Assembly: GCF_003011925.2 (NCBI RefSeq)
Contig: NZ_PXXU01000025.1
Coordinates: 1 to 49,329, forward strand
Length of the DNA: 49,329 nucleotides
Reading direction: 5' to 3'
From: Nitrosomonas supralitoralis
GTDB taxonomy: Bacteria > Pseudomonadota > Gammaproteobacteria > Burkholderiales > Nitrosomonadaceae
Shown: positions 10,765-21,958 of the stretch, piece after piece
Position numbering within the stretch: position 1 is the stretch's first letter
How the letters are laid out: each line of letters begins with the position of its first letter
Notes under the pieces: generated by a model
The model's input: only the letters and a program-made list of their open reading frames with translations
Databases searched by the model: none
Told to the model about the DNA's origin: nothing
Position numbers and translations under genes: made by a program

Positions 10765-12474
10765 ATGCGCGTCTCGCAATTTTTTATTTCAACACTCAAA
10801 GAAGCACCCGCGGAAGCAGAGCTAATCAGCCACAAACTAATGTTACGCGCCGGACTCATCAAGCGCTTAGGCAGCGGGTTATACACATGGATGCCACTAG
10901 GCTTGAGAGTATTAAGAAAAATCGAAAACATTGTACGTGAAGAAATGAACAAAAGTGGCGCCATTGAAGTTCTAATGCCTGCTATACAACCGGCAGAATT
11001 ATGGCAAGAAACCGGACGATGGGATATTTTCGGGCCACAAATGCTAAAAATTAAAGATCGTCATGATCACGATTTCTGTTTTGGTCCTACTCATGAAGAA
11101 ATAATAACCGATATTGCGCGCAGGGAAATCAAAAGCTATCGCCAGTTGCCACTCAATTTCTACCAAATACAAACTAAATTTCGTGATGAAATTAGGCCTC
11201 GTTTTGGGGTAATGCGTGCACGCGAATTTATCATGAAAGATGCATACTCATTTCATACAGATGAAAATAGCCTATTGCAAACTTACCAACACATGCATGA
11301 GACATACAGCCGCATTTTTACTCGACTTGGATTGCAATTTCGTGCAGTATCGGCAGATACGGGTGCTATAGGTGGCAGCAGCTCACATGAATTTCATGTT
11401 CTAGCGGATTCTGGTGAAGATGCGATCGCCTTCTGCCCTGATTCGGATTATGCCGCCAATATTGAATTGGCTAGCTCACCAACACTACCTCACAGTCGCA
11501 GCTTACCCGCTGGTAGCATGAAAAAAATTGCGACCCCAGGAAAAAGAACTTGCGCCGAAGTTGCTGAATTTTTAAAAATTCCATTAAACAAAACCCTAAA
11601 AACACTTGCTGTAAAAACTAAAGATCAAATATTTTTATTATTGTTACGTGGCGATCATCAACTGAACGAATTAAAAGTAAGGAAAATACCCTTTTTATCC
11701 GAATTTCAATTTGCGACTGAAGAAGATATCCTGAATGAAACTGGCACGGCACCCGGGTATATCGGTCCGGTCGGATTAAATAGCTTTTTGATTGCAGATC
11801 AGGCGGTCATGAATATGAGTGATTTTGTCTGCGGCGCGAATGAAGAAGAATTTCACTTGATGGGTGTCAACTTTACTCGTGATCTTGAATTACCAGAACA
11901 TGTCTATGATATCAGGAATGTAGTTCAAGGCGACGCATCTCCCGATGGAAAAGGCTATTTAGAAATTTGCCGAGGAATTGAAGTAGGTCATATTTTCCAA
12001 TTACGTACGAAATATTCTGAAATTATGAAAGCTTGTTATTTAGATGAATTCGGATGCTCTCAATACATCGAAATGGGTTGTTATGGCATCGGAGTCTCGC
12101 GTATTGTTGCTGCAGCCATTGAACAAAATCATGATGAGCATGGTATTATCTTTCCAATCACAATAGCTCCATTTGAGCTTGCAATAATTCCGATTGGCTT
12201 GCATAAAAATTCCCAAGTAAAAGAAATCGTAGAAAAGCTTTATCAACAATTCACGGATGCACGTATAGACGTACTTTTAGACGACCGAGATGAACGCCCC
12301 GGCGTCATGTTTGCGGATATGGAGTTAATGGGTATCCCGCACCGGATTGTGATTGGAGAGCGAGGACTCAAGCAATCGACTATTGAATATCAAAACCGGA
12401 AAAATCAAACACCCGAAGCAATTCCTATTGATAAAATTTTTTCATTTATTACTAACAAACTATGCACAGATTAG
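10765..12474 (+). CDS. proS: Prolyl-tRNA synthetase
   Basis: Class II aminoacyl-tRNA synthetase charging tRNA-Pro. 569 residues, the bacterial long form with the inserted editing domain: catalytic motifs around [23 protein letters not shown] and [21 protein letters not shown], then the insertion (about residues 230-380), then motif 3 [13 protein letters not shown] and an anticodon-binding C-terminal domain with [20 protein letters not shown]. The ATG at 10765 begins [19 protein letters not shown], the standard start. The last 13 bases overlap the next gene, so the two are probably co-translated. Confidence 0.97.
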   Translation: MRVSQFFISTLKEAPAEAELISHKLMLRAGLIKRLGSGLYTWMPLGLRVLRKIENIVREEMNKSGAIEVLMPAIQPAELWQETGRWDIFGPQMLKIKDRHDHDFCFGPTHEEIITDIARREIKSYRQLPLNFYQIQTKFRDEIRPRFGVMRAREFIMKDAYSFHTDENSLLQTYQHMHETYSRIFTRLGLQFRAVSADTGAIGGSSSHEFHVLADSGEDAIAFCPDSDYAANIELASSPTLPHSRSLPAGSMKKIATPGKRTCAEVAEFLKIPLNKTLKTLAVKTKDQIFLLLLRGDHQLNELKVRKIPFLSEFQFATEEDILNETGTAPGYIGPVGLNSFLIADQAVMNMSDFVCGANEEEFHLMGVNFTRDLELPEHVYDIRNVVQGDASPDGKGYLEICRGIEVGHIFQLRTKYSEIMKACYLDEFGCSQYIEMGCYGIGVSRIVAAAIEQNHDEHGIIFPITIAPFELAIIPIGLHKNSQVKEIVEKLYQQFTDARIDVLLDDRDERPGVMFADMELMGIPHRIVIGERGLKQSTIEYQNRKNQTPEAIPIDKIFSFITNKLCTD

Positions 12475-13052
12475 CTTTTGCAATACTTTTATTAATCTTC
12501 TCCAGTTATATTTATGCTAATAATCCGCATTATGAGCGACTCGCTGCAAATACTCAGACAATCATTCTCCACGAAACGAGTGATCAGGCTGCTTCATACA
12601 TTGAATATGCCGCTATAGCCGAAAATGTTGCTTGGCTTTTTAGCATGAGTCGTCGCTTAGAAAAATACATGCCTGATTTAATCGAACGAGAAGATTTCTT
12701 AAGAACTGTTTATTATGAAGCAACGCGGGCAGGACTGGATCCTCAACTTATATTAAGCGTTATACAAGTTGAAAGTGGATTTAAAAAGTATGCAGTTTCT
12801 CATGCCGGTGCACGCGGCTACATGCAAGTCATGCCATTCTGGGTAAGCGTCATTGGCCACCAAGATCACAACCTTTTTCATTTACGTATGAATTTGCGCT
12901 ACGGATGCACCATTCTTCGGCACTACCTAGATAAAGAGAACGGAGATTATTTTCGCGCTCTCGGAAGATATAATGGCAGTTTAGGTGAAGCTTCCTATCC
13001 ACAATTAGTATTTAACAAATGGCAAACTACTTGGCGAAACACATCATTGTAA
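12462..13052 (+). CDS. Lytic transglycosylase (SLT domain)
   Basis: Periplasmic peptidoglycan lytic transglycosylase. The 196-residue product has a signal peptide (residues 1-19, ending YIYA) and an SLT domain. The catalytic Glu is probably E104 in VIQVESGF, followed by [13 protein letters not shown] and the LGRYNGS motif. The domain is near the C-terminus with no LysM or other cell-wall module. It starts inside the end of proS (13-base overlap), a pairing common in betaproteobacteria. Confidence 0.88.
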   Translation: MHRLAFAILLLIFSSYIYANNPHYERLAANTQTIILHETSDQAASYIEYAAIAENVAWLFSMSRRLEKYMPDLIEREDFLRTVYYEATRAGLDPQLILSVIQVESGFKKYAVSHAGARGYMQVMPFWVSVIGHQDHNLFHLRMNLRYGCTILRHYLDKENGDYFRALGRYNGSLGEASYPQLVFNKWQTTWRNTSL

Positions 13053-13112
13053 TAAAATTGCCTGTTAAGCTATAAAACAAAAAAACTGTATCAGAATCAG
13101 GGCGAGAGCATA

Positions 13113-13586
13113 TTACTTCTTCTCAATTGATTTTGATTCAATAAATTTTTCGATGCTTTCTCGCGAAATGATCCCTAGCTGCCGTGCAGCGGGATTACTA
13201 TCGGGATCATAAAAATATGTGCTGGGCAATAACGAAATCTCATCCAACTGCGAAGCAATTTCCCGATCGCCTAGTACAATGGGGTAGCTAATTGACAGTG
13301 TGCGCACAAAACTCATGATCTCTTGCGGATCACTATCCATCGCAACACCGATTACCATGATATCTTTGCGATCCTCGTAAAGTGAAATCAAATCAGGAAT
13401 TTCTTTAAGACAGGGCGGGCACCAGGTTGCCCAGAAATTAATCAGCACCCAGCGCCCCTTATAATCTGCAAGATTATGAACTTCCCCTGTAACATCTTTA
13501 AATTGAAATGCCTGCACTTGAAAAGTCAACAATAAGGCTACCGTACAAACTGATACGCTTAATTTACTTTTCATCATACTGAGCAT
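13113..13586 (-). CDS. TlpA-like thioredoxin, exported
   Basis: Periplasmic thiol-disulfide protein of the TlpA/ResA group. 157 residues: N-terminal hydrophobic signal or anchor (about residues 9-26, VQA before FQF), then a thioredoxin fold with VLINFWATWCPPC (active-site C56 and C59) and a cis-Pro loop LPSTYFYD. Such proteins reduce apocytochrome or other exported thiols; the partner is not evident. The start could be the ATG at 13586, 13577 or 13574. It is convergent with the lytic transglycosylase gene and reads on the leuA strand. Confidence 0.85.
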   Translation of the reverse strand: MLSMMKSKLSVSVCTVALLLTFQVQAFQFKDVTGEVHNLADYKGRWVLINFWATWCPPCLKEIPDLISLYEDRKDIMVIGVAMDSDPQEIMSFVRTLSISYPIVLGDREIASQLDEISLLPSTYFYDPDSNPAARQLGIISRESIEKFIESKSIEKK

Positions 13587-13625
13587 AAAGTTTTCATTTT
13601 AAATTTATCGACAACCCCATCGCAG

Positions 13626-15158
13626 TTATACCTGAGGATGCGCCCGCTCCAATTTGTTGCACAGTTTATTTAATGCGCTTAGATATGCTTTTGCAGAAGC
13701 CACAACGATATCGGTATCTGCGCCATGTCCATTAACTATACGATCAGATTTTTGTAGCCGCACGGTCACCTCACCTTGCGCATCGGTACCACTGGTAATA
13801 TTATTTACTGAGTATAATTGCAGCTTCGCTTCGCTTGATAGCAATATTTCAATTGCACGGAAAGTAGCATCTACTGGACCGCTTCCTTCGGATTCAGCAC
13901 TCATTTCATTTCCGTTATCAGAAATCACTACGCGCGCATACGGGATTTCTCCCGTTTCACTGTGCACAATCAACGAGATTAACCGAAAACATTCTTGCAG
14001 CACTAATTCTTCATCAGAAACTAATGCATGCAAATCTTCATCGAATATTTCATGTTTCTTGTCTGCCAATTCCTTGAAGCGCATGAAAGTATTGTTGAGC
14101 ATTTCTTCTGATTCCAGTTCGATACCAAGCTCCATCAGGCGATTTCGGAAAGCATTACGCCCTGAATGTTTTCCCAGCAGCAATTTATTCGCTCCCCAAC
14201 CCACATCTTCTGCACGCATAATTTCATATGTCTCGCGATGTTTCAGAACGCCATCTTGATGAATGCCCGATTCATGCGCAAAAGCATTCGCACCCACAAT
14301 CGCTTTATTGGGTTGCACTGGAAAACCGGTAATACCGGAAACCAACTTACTCGCGGAAACAATATAAGAAGTATCGATCTTTGTATCGCAAGGAAAATAA
14401 TCCTGACGAGTACGAACAGCCATCACGATTTCTTCCAAAGCGGCATTACCTGCTCTTTCTCCCAAGCCATTAATGGTACATTCCACTTGCCGTGCACCAT
14501 TCATCACCGCAGTCAATGAATTAGCCACAGCCATTCCTAAATCATTGTGGCAATGAACCGAGAAAACTGCCTTATCTGAATTCGGAATGCGTTCGCGTAA
14601 ATTACGAATTAGCTTGCCGAACTGTTCCGGTACGGTATAACCAACCGTATCTGGAATATTTACTGTGGTTGCGCCTGCGTCGATCACAGCTTCAAGTATT
14701 TGACACAAAAAATCCAATTCCGAACGACCAGCATCTTCCGGAGAAAATTCTACATTATCAGTGTATTGGAGTGCCCATTTCACAGCTTTTACGGCTTGTG
14801 CTATTACCTGATCAGGCGACATACGCAGTTTTTTCTTCATATGAACCGGAGATGTCGCGATGAAAGTATGAATACGCGCTGATTGCGCACCACTTAATGC
14901 CTCACCCGTGCGCTGAATATCGGTTTCAATTGCACGCGCCAGCCCACACACCATACTATCCTTTACAGAATCAGCAACTGCCTTGACAGCTTCAAAATCT
15001 CCATTTGAAGCTGCCGGGAAACCTGCTTCGATAACATCCACCCCCATACGTTCGAGTTGCCAGGCGATGCGTACCTTTTCTTCTTTAGTCATAGATGCGC
15101 CGGGACTTTGCTCACCATCACGCAATGTTGTGTCAAAAATAATTAAATGCTCTTGCAT
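13626..15158 (-). CDS. leuA: 2-isopropylmalate synthase
   Basis: Condenses acetyl-CoA with 2-oxoisovalerate, the first committed step of leucine synthesis, and is normally feedback-inhibited by leucine. 510 residues: catalytic TIM barrel with [13 protein letters not shown] near the N-terminus and the metal-binding HCHNDLG, then the C-terminal regulatory domain (from about residue 390). The start is the ATG at 15156-15158 ([17 protein letters not shown]), which has GGAGAG 4 bases upstream; a GTG at 15170 is in frame but lacks a site. A candidate Leu-rich leader peptide lies about 90 bases upstream. It is the last gene of the ilvI-ilvH-ilvC-psd-pssA-leuA array. Confidence 0.96.
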   Translation of the reverse strand: MQEHLIIFDTTLRDGEQSPGASMTKEEKVRIAWQLERMGVDVIEAGFPAASNGDFEAVKAVADSVKDSMVCGLARAIETDIQRTGEALSGAQSARIHTFIATSPVHMKKKLRMSPDQVIAQAVKAVKWALQYTDNVEFSPEDAGRSELDFLCQILEAVIDAGATTVNIPDTVGYTVPEQFGKLIRNLRERIPNSDKAVFSVHCHNDLGMAVANSLTAVMNGARQVECTINGLGERAGNAALEEIVMAVRTRQDYFPCDTKIDTSYIVSASKLVSGITGFPVQPNKAIVGANAFAHESGIHQDGVLKHRETYEIMRAEDVGWGANKLLLGKHSGRNAFRNRLMELGIELESEEMLNNTFMRFKELADKKHEIFDEDLHALVSDEELVLQECFRLISLIVHSETGEIPYARVVISDNGNEMSAESEGSGPVDATFRAIEILLSSEAKLQLYSVNNITSGTDAQGEVTVRLQKSDRIVNGHGADTDIVVASAKAYLSALNKLCNKLERAHPQV

Positions 15159-15194
15159 TATGCTCTCCACATGAAGAAGAAATCTTACAATAAG

Positions 15195-15219
15195 ATAAAA
15201 TTCGTTTTTCGAATTTTAT
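15195..15219 (-). promoter_or_regulatory. Hairpin in leuA leader, possible attenuator
   Basis: A perfect 10-bp inverted repeat (ATAAAATTCG / CGAATTTTAT, 5-base loop) sits between the leader reading frame and leuA, ending 36 bases before the leuA ATG. It is AT-rich and is followed on the minus strand by CTTATTG, only a partial U-tract. A terminator role is therefore possible but not demonstrated. Confidence 0.45.
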
Positions 15220-15250
15220 AGGGAAGAAAGGAAATTGGGGATAGAATATT

Positions 15251-15286
15251 TTAGCGCGCAAGGCGCAGCAACAAACCCGACAGCAT
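15251..15286 (-). CDS. Candidate leucine leader peptide of leuA
   Basis: An 11-codon frame on the minus strand reads M-L-S-G-L-L-L-R-L-A-R-stop. Five of eleven residues are leucine, including three consecutive Leu codons (TTG TTG CTG). It lies between pssA and leuA, 92 bases before the leuA ATG, with the hairpin at 15195-15219 between them. Short Leu-rich peptides in this place are the hallmark of ribosome-mediated attenuation of leucine genes in proteobacteria. Against it: no clear ribosome binding site before the ATG, and no obvious alternative antiterminator pairing. A weak promoter (TTGAAA at 15330-15325, TATCAT at 15309-15304, 15-base spacer) would place the transcript start just ahead. 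Confidence 0.5.
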   Translation of the reverse strand: MLSGLLLRLAR

Positions 15287-15383
15287 CGAGATTACAAGTA
15301 GAGATGATATGTGGTTATCTTTCTTTTCAAGCATAATGATCAGGAATATAAATAGTTTTTCCTTTCATTGCAAGCAGTAAAGC

Positions 15384-16157
15384 TCATGAATTAATTGTTT
15401 CACTACTTTTTTTACTTCTACCAAACCGCCATAATTTAATAAAGTACCCAGAAAATGCATAAGCCGCAAACAAAAAGAATAAAACTAGCGGAGGATGACT
15501 AGGTATCAATACAAAAAAGAACAACACTAATAACAACACTGAAAAGAATGGCACTCTGCGGCGTAGATTTATCTCTTTTCCGCTATAGTATGGAATATTA
15601 CTCACCATGGTGAAAGCAGCAAAGAGTGTAACAATACTAGCCAGCCATTTAACATCGCTTCCTTGTATCTGAAAATTAATCGTCACCCAGACAAGACCCG
15701 CTATAAGTGCGGCCGCTGCGGGACTAGGTAAGCCTTGAAAAAAACGCTTATCAATCACCTCTATATTGGTATTGAATCGCGCAAGCCGTAACGCTGCACA
15801 TGCACAGTATATAAATGCAACGATCCAGCCCCACTGATCCATTTCTTTAAGGGCCCATTCATAAACTATCAATGCAGGTGCAACGCCAAATGAAACCATA
15901 TCCGACATACTATCGTATTCAGCACCGAACTCGCTTTGTGTCCCTGTAAGACGCGCTACTCGACCATCCAACCCATCAAGAACCATCGCAATAAAAACAG
16001 CAATTGCCGAATATTCAAAATTTCCATTCATTGCTTGTACGATGGCATAGAATCCAGCGAACAATGCAGCCGTTGTGAATAAATTTGGTAATAAATAGAT
16101 GCCGCGCCTGCGCAATCGAGACTTAAGTATAGTGCGTTCTGGTAAGGAATCGGGCAT
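15384..16157 (-). CDS. pssA: CDP-diacylglycerol-serine O-phosphatidyltransferase
   Basis: Inner-membrane enzyme making phosphatidylserine from CDP-diacylglycerol and serine. 257 residues with about seven hydrophobic segments. The CDP-alcohol phosphotransferase signature is intact from about residue 61: D-G-L-D-G-R-V-A-R, eight residues, G, three, D, three, D (LDGLDGRVARLTG then GAEYDSMSD). This is the integral-membrane type, not the E. coli ribosome-associated type. It works with psd next door to make phosphatidylethanolamine. Confidence 0.93.
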   Translation of the reverse strand: MPDSLPERTILKSRLRRRGIYLLPNLFTTAALFAGFYAIVQAMNGNFEYSAIAVFIAMVLDGLDGRVARLTGTQSEFGAEYDSMSDMVSFGVAPALIVYEWALKEMDQWGWIVAFIYCACAALRLARFNTNIEVIDKRFFQGLPSPAAAALIAGLVWVTINFQIQGSDVKWLASIVTLFAAFTMVSNIPYYSGKEINLRRRVPFFSVLLLVLFFFVLIPSHPPLVLFFLFAAYAFSGYFIKLWRFGRSKKSSETINS

Positions 16158-16310
16158 TATTGAGTTGGTGACAAAATACTGATAGTGACGAGAGTATAAT
16201 TAATTGATAATCAGTTCAAAAACACCATGAAGAAAACAGTATAACACTACTCCTTGACAGAAAATTTCAGTAAAAAAGAAGAAAAACTATATGCTAACTA
16301 TCATTCTAAT

Positions 16311-16958
16311 TTATTCACGAAACTCAGCTAGAACTGTCAAAGTTGCTGACACTTTATCACCGATATTGACATTAATTTTAGTATTCAGCGGTAAATATAC
16401 ATCCACTCTTGAGCCAAACCGTATAAATCCGAAACGTTGCCCACGCGTCATATGATCTCCCGGTGATACTTGACAAAGAATCCGTTTCGCAATGAGCCCT
16501 GCTACCTGGACGCAAGTCACATCGGCACCATTATCAGCTTTAATCCATAATGCATTTCGCTCATTCTCCAGTGATGCTTTGGGTAAATCTGCATTCACGA
16601 ATTTACCCGGAAAATACCACTTGTCATGTATCTCGCCATCGACAGGGCTGCGATTGGAATGCACATTAAACACATTCATGAAAACACTGATTTTGACCGC
16701 CTCCCGCTCTAGATAAGGATCCTGAGTTTTCTCAACCGCTACGATCCTGCCATCGGCTGGTGCCAATATAGCATTGCGATCAGTTGGAATCTCCCTAGGC
16801 GGGTCACGAAAAAATTGCAAAACGAAAAAAGCAATTATCCAGAATGGTATTGACCAAAGCCATCCAGCTAAAAATACTGCACCAAAAGCAGCAGAGAACG
16901 CTATCGCAATATGTAACCATCCTTCGCGAGCGATGATGGGATGAGGATAATAAGACAT
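16311..16958 (-). CDS. psd: Phosphatidylserine decarboxylase (short form)
   Basis: Pyruvoyl enzyme converting phosphatidylserine to phosphatidylethanolamine. 215 residues from the ATG at 16956-16958 ([14 protein letters not shown], the family start); the frame extends to a TTG at 17042 inside ilvC, which I reject. Hydrophobic segments at about residues 20-50 anchor it. The self-cleavage site is the Gly-Ser in [11 protein letters not shown] near residue 183; Ser becomes the pyruvoyl group. Other conserved parts are ILAPADGRI and [16 protein letters not shown]. It belongs to the short family seen in betaproteobacteria beside pssA. Confidence 0.93.
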   Translation of the reverse strand: MSYYPHPIIAREGWLHIAIAFSAAFGAVFLAGWLWSIPFWIIAFFVLQFFRDPPREIPTDRNAILAPADGRIVAVEKTQDPYLEREAVKISVFMNVFNVHSNRSPVDGEIHDKWYFPGKFVNADLPKASLENERNALWIKADNGADVTCVQVAGLIAKRILCQVSPGDHMTRGQRFGFIRFGSRVDVYLPLNTKINVNIGDKVSATLTVLAEFRE

Positions 16959-17022
16959 AAATAAATTACTTAAATAACTCCGTAAATAAAATAACCATCG
17001 TCCTGATAGTAAAAAAAATTCG

Positions 17023-18147
<1,125 letters not shown>

Positions 18148-18639
18148 TTATACCTTTAAAATCCATTCTCCACGCCCAATGCCGGAAGCACCGGTACGCA
18201 CGGTTTCGAGTACTGCACTAGAGTCAATAGCTTCAAGAAATGCATCCAATTTCGCGCTGGTGCCCGTTAATTCAATGGTATAGGATTTATCTGTGACATC
18301 GATAATAGAACCGCGAAAAATTTCAGCTAGCCGCTTTATTTCTGCGCGCTCAGGACCAACAGCATGTACTTTCACCAACATCAATTCACGTTCGATATGA
18401 TTTCCATCACTCAGATCAACAATTTTTACCACTTCAATCAACTTATTCAATTGCTTGGTCACTTGTTCTATAACCTCATCTGATCCGACGGTTACAAGCG
18501 TCATCCGTGATAAAGTTGGATCTTCAGTGGGTGCAACTGAAAGTGATTCAATATTATAACCACGTGCTGAAAACAAACCTGCTACACGAGACAAAGCACC
18601 TGCCTCATTCTCCATCAATAATGAAATAATATGTCGCAT
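18148..18639 (-). CDS. ilvH: Acetolactate synthase small subunit
   Basis: Regulatory subunit of acetohydroxyacid synthase, carrying valine feedback inhibition. 163 residues, beginning MRHIISLLMENEAGALSRVAGLFSARGYNIESL, the ACT domain. The C-terminal domain includes LVKVHAVGPERAEI and ends WILKV. It sits 8 bases downstream of the large-subunit gene, as expected for a coupled pair (also called ilvN). Confidence 0.95.
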   Translation of the reverse strand: MRHIISLLMENEAGALSRVAGLFSARGYNIESLSVAPTEDPTLSRMTLVTVGSDEVIEQVTKQLNKLIEVVKIVDLSDGNHIERELMLVKVHAVGPERAEIKRLAEIFRGSIIDVTDKSYTIELTGTSAKLDAFLEAIDSSAVLETVRTGASGIGRGEWILKV

Positions 18640-18647
18640 TTATTTTT

Positions 18648-20351
18648 CTATACCAGAATCATTTCAGAGAGTCCCTTACCACCCGGCACCATGGGGAAAA
18701 CATTTTCGGACTGATCCGTAATGAAATCCATAAACACCAACTGATCTTTAAGCTTAAATGCCTCTTTTAAAGCATCATCGACATCTTCCGGCTTCTCAAT
18801 TTTCATTCCGATATGTCCATAACTTTCGGCCAGTTTCACAAAATCTGGAAGTGCGTTCATATATGATTCTGCATACCGATTACCATGAAAAAATTCTTGC
18901 CATTGCCTGACCATCCCCATGTAGCGGTTATTCAGGTTAATAATTTTCAAAGGTAATTTATATTGTTTGCAGGTTGACAATTCCTGAATACACATCTGGA
19001 TGCTTGCTTCACCAGTAACACATGCTACCTTTCCATTCGGGTTCGCCAATTGCACTCCCATTGCAGCAGGCATGCCAAATCCCATCGTACCCAGTCCGCC
19101 GGAATTGATCCATCGCCGGGGCTTATCAAATTTATAAAACTGCGCTGCCCACATTTGATGCTGACCGACATCAGAAGTAATAAAGGCATCTCCCTTAGTG
19201 ATTTCGTACAATTTTTCGATTACCATTTGCGGCTTGATAATTTTGCTCTTACGATCAAATTTCAAACAATCCCGTTCACGCCACAAATCAATCTGCTTCC
19301 ACCATTCCTTCAATGCAGTCTGGTCCGGTTTATCTTTTTCAGTTTTAAGTAGCTTGATTAAATCCTTCAGTACATCCAAAACATCGCCCACAATAGGTAT
19401 GTCCACCCTGACACGCTTTGAAATAGATGATGGATCAATATCAATATGAATAATTTTTCTATTCTCATTAAAAAAATGCTTGGGATTACCAATTACGCGA
19501 TCATCAAATCGGGCGCCTACTGCTATCAGGACGTCACAGTACTGCATTGCCATGTTTGCTTCATAGGTACCATGCATCCCTAGCATACCCAATGACTGTC
19601 TATCGGTAGCAGGATATCCCCCCAACCCCATCAGCGTATTGGTACAAGGGAAATTCAGCATTTGCGTCAACTCAGTCAATTGCGGTGCAGCATCACTCAA
19701 TATTACGCCGCCACCCGCATAAACCACAGGGCGCTTAGCACTAAGAATCAGTTCGACTGCTTTTTTAATCTGTTTAGCATGCCCTTTCGTCACGGGATTA
19801 TAGGAACGCATTGTTACCTTATCGGGATAAGCAAATTTAGTCTTTTGCTGCGACACATCCTTCGGAATATCCACCAGCACCGGGCCCGGGCGACCCGTAG
19901 ATGCAATGTAAAAAGCCTTTTTAATTGTTAGCGCGAGTTCTGCGATATCTTTCACCAGAAAATTATGTTTGACACAAGGTCGCGTTATTCCCACGGTATC
20001 AACTTCCTGAAATGCGTCCAAGCCAATAGCGTTGGTTGGTACCTGACCGCTGATCACCACCATCGGTATCGAATCCATATAGGCCGTGGCAATACCTGTC
20101 ACAGCATTGGTCACGCCTGGGCCGGAAGTCACCAGTGCCACCCCAACTTTATTGCTGGAACGTGCATAACCATCTGCCGCATGTATCGCTGCCTGCTCGT
20201 GGCGTACCAAAATATGCCGGACCTTATCCTGCTTAAACAATTCATCATAAATAAATAACACAGCACCACCAGGATAGCCGAAAATACACTTCACACCCTC
20301 TTCCTGTAAACACCGTATGGTAATTTCAGCACCGGTTAATTCCGCACTCAT
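18648..20351 (-). CDS. ilvI: Acetolactate synthase large subunit
   Basis: Thiamine diphosphate enzyme forming acetolactate or acetohydroxybutyrate for valine, leucine and isoleucine. 567 residues with the three-domain layout: N-terminal ThDP-binding domain with GYPGGAVLFIYDEL and catalytic Glu in VRHEQAAIHAADGYAR, a central FAD-binding domain, and a C-terminal domain with ThDP-metal motif GEASIQMCIQELST...NNRYMGMVRQWQ. The metal-motif start, usually GDGS, here reads GEAS, a variant worth noting though the rest is intact. Also called ilvB. It heads the ilvI-ilvH-ilvC-psd-pssA order. Confidence 0.95.
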   Translation of the reverse strand: MSAELTGAEITIRCLQEEGVKCIFGYPGGAVLFIYDELFKQDKVRHILVRHEQAAIHAADGYARSSNKVGVALVTSGPGVTNAVTGIATAYMDSIPMVVISGQVPTNAIGLDAFQEVDTVGITRPCVKHNFLVKDIAELALTIKKAFYIASTGRPGPVLVDIPKDVSQQKTKFAYPDKVTMRSYNPVTKGHAKQIKKAVELILSAKRPVVYAGGGVILSDAAPQLTELTQMLNFPCTNTLMGLGGYPATDRQSLGMLGMHGTYEANMAMQYCDVLIAVGARFDDRVIGNPKHFFNENRKIIHIDIDPSSISKRVRVDIPIVGDVLDVLKDLIKLLKTEKDKPDQTALKEWWKQIDLWRERDCLKFDRKSKIIKPQMVIEKLYEITKGDAFITSDVGQHQMWAAQFYKFDKPRRWINSGGLGTMGFGMPAAMGVQLANPNGKVACVTGEASIQMCIQELSTCKQYKLPLKIINLNNRYMGMVRQWQEFFHGNRYAESYMNALPDFVKLAESYGHIGMKIEKPEDVDDALKEAFKLKDQLVFMDFITDQSENVFPMVPGGKGLSEMILV

Positions 20352-20395
20352 GCTTTTTGCATCCCAATATCAATTTCAACAAGTTATAAAATTTT

Positions 20396-20421
20396 AACGG
20401 CAAAGTTTTTTATCGTGCCGT
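20396..20421 (-). terminator. Possible terminator after tldD
   Basis: On the minus strand ACGGCA (overlapping the tldD stop codon) pairs with TGCCGT across a 13-base A-rich loop, and is followed by TAAAATTTTAT. The stem is only 6 bp, so it is a weak or partial terminator that would separate tldD from ilvI. Confidence 0.4.
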
Positions 20422-21893
20422 CAAACACCTGTACCACCAACAGTCAGTCCATCAATCCGTAATGTTGGTTGTCCAACCCCCACAGGCACACTCTGGCCTT
20501 CTTTACCGCAGGTCCCAACGCCTGGATCCAACAACATGTCATTTCCAATCATCGAAACTCTTGTCAGCACATCAGGTCCATTGCCGATCAAAGTTGCCCC
20601 TTTGACCGGGTAGGTAATTTTTCCATCCTCAATCATATATGCTTCCGCTGCAGAAAAAACAAATTTTCCGCTGGTAATATCCACCTGCCCGCCACCAAAA
20701 TTTGCAGCATATAGACCATGTTTCACTGAAGCAATAATTTCTGCCGGGTCCTTGTCGCCATTTAGCATATACGTATTCGTCATACGTGGCATGGGTATAT
20801 GAGCGAAAGATTCACGCCGACCATTCCCGGTAACAGGAGAATTCATCAACCGAGCATTCAGACTATCCTGCAAATAACCTTTAAGTATGCCATCTTCTAT
20901 CAATACAGTACATTGGGTTGGATTGCCCTCGTCATCAATATTCAGCGACCCCCTTCTGCGCGGAATTGTTCCATCATCGACTACCGTAACCCCGGAAGCC
21001 GCCACCCGCTCACCAATACGTCCTGCAAAAGCGGAACTGCCTTTGCGGTTGAAATCCCCTTCCAGTCCATGACCGATTGCTTCATGCAGCAATATCCCAG
21101 GCCAGCCACTGCCTAAAACAACCGTCATAGTGCCGGCAGGTGCCGGACGGGCATCAAGATTCACGATTGCCTGATGAACAGCTTTTTGCGCATAGTCCTG
21201 CAAAATTTCGTCGGTGAAGTAAGCATAACTAAAGCGCCCGCCACCCCCAGCAACACCTTGCTCACGACGGCCATTTTGCTCAGCAATCACCTGCACGGAT
21301 AATCTGACCAACGGCCTCACATCAGCTGCAAGCAATCCATCACTTCGAGTTACCAATATAACCTCATATTCACCCGCAAGTGATGCCACCACTTGGGTAA
21401 CCCTCCGATCAAGCTGCCGGGTATAGCGTTCAACTTTCTCTAACAATGCAACTTTATCAGCATCCTTATGGCTCGCGATCGGATCATCAGGCAAATACAA
21501 CTGACTTCGCTGATCTATACCATTACGCTTTGCCACTTGCACCGACTGCATGCCGCTTTGATTGGCAATGGCTCTTGTTGCCTGAGCCGCCGAGACCAAT
21601 GCCGGCATACTGATATCATCGGAATATGCAAATCCGGTTTTTTCTCCGCTGACAGCACGAACACCAACCCCCTGTTCGATGTTGAAGCTACCCGACTTAA
21701 CGATACCTTCTTCCAGCATCCAGCCTTCTGAACGACTATACTGAAAATAAAGATCCGCATAATCAATTTTATGGGTGAGGATTTGACCCAACACTTGCTG
21801 CAACCCTGCAGCATCAATATCAAATGGCGTCAATAAGCAACGGTCTGCAATTGCAATAAAATCCTTTGGCTCTGTCATACACTCAATAGTCAT
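20421..21893 (-). CDS. tldD: TldD metalloprotease subunit
   Basis: Zinc protease of the TldD/PmbA family; with TldE (PmbA) it degrades unfolded peptides and matures microcin-like peptides. 490 residues. The zinc motif [11 protein letters not shown] (HExxxH type) is at about residues 284-294, followed by the Gly-rich C-terminal part with [19 protein letters not shown]. The partner pmbA is not in this window. Start at the ATG 21891-21893 or at the next in-frame ATG at 21878; neither has a strong ribosome site. It lies downstream of the nitrilase-family gene on the same strand. Confidence 0.94.
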   Translation of the reverse strand: MTIECMTEPKDFIAIADRCLLTPFDIDAAGLQQVLGQILTHKIDYADLYFQYSRSEGWMLEEGIVKSGSFNIEQGVGVRAVSGEKTGFAYSDDISMPALVSAAQATRAIANQSGMQSVQVAKRNGIDQRSQLYLPDDPIASHKDADKVALLEKVERYTRQLDRRVTQVVASLAGEYEVILVTRSDGLLAADVRPLVRLSVQVIAEQNGRREQGVAGGGGRFSYAYFTDEILQDYAQKAVHQAIVNLDARPAPAGTMTVVLGSGWPGILLHEAIGHGLEGDFNRKGSSAFAGRIGERVAASGVTVVDDGTIPRRRGSLNIDDEGNPTQCTVLIEDGILKGYLQDSLNARLMNSPVTGNGRRESFAHIPMPRMTNTYMLNGDKDPAEIIASVKHGLYAANFGGGQVDITSGKFVFSAAEAYMIEDGKITYPVKGATLIGNGPDVLTRVSMIGNDMLLDPGVGTCGKEGQSVPVGVGQPTLRIDGLTVGGTGV

Positions 21894-21958
21894 AATATGA
21901 TACTCAAAAATTCGTGAGACAACCTAACAAATTGATTCAGTAAATGAAACGCTTGGAT

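Noticed and set aside
20799..21116. Plus-strand frame opposite tldD
   Set aside because: Antisense shadow of a strongly conserved gene with intact catalytic motif.
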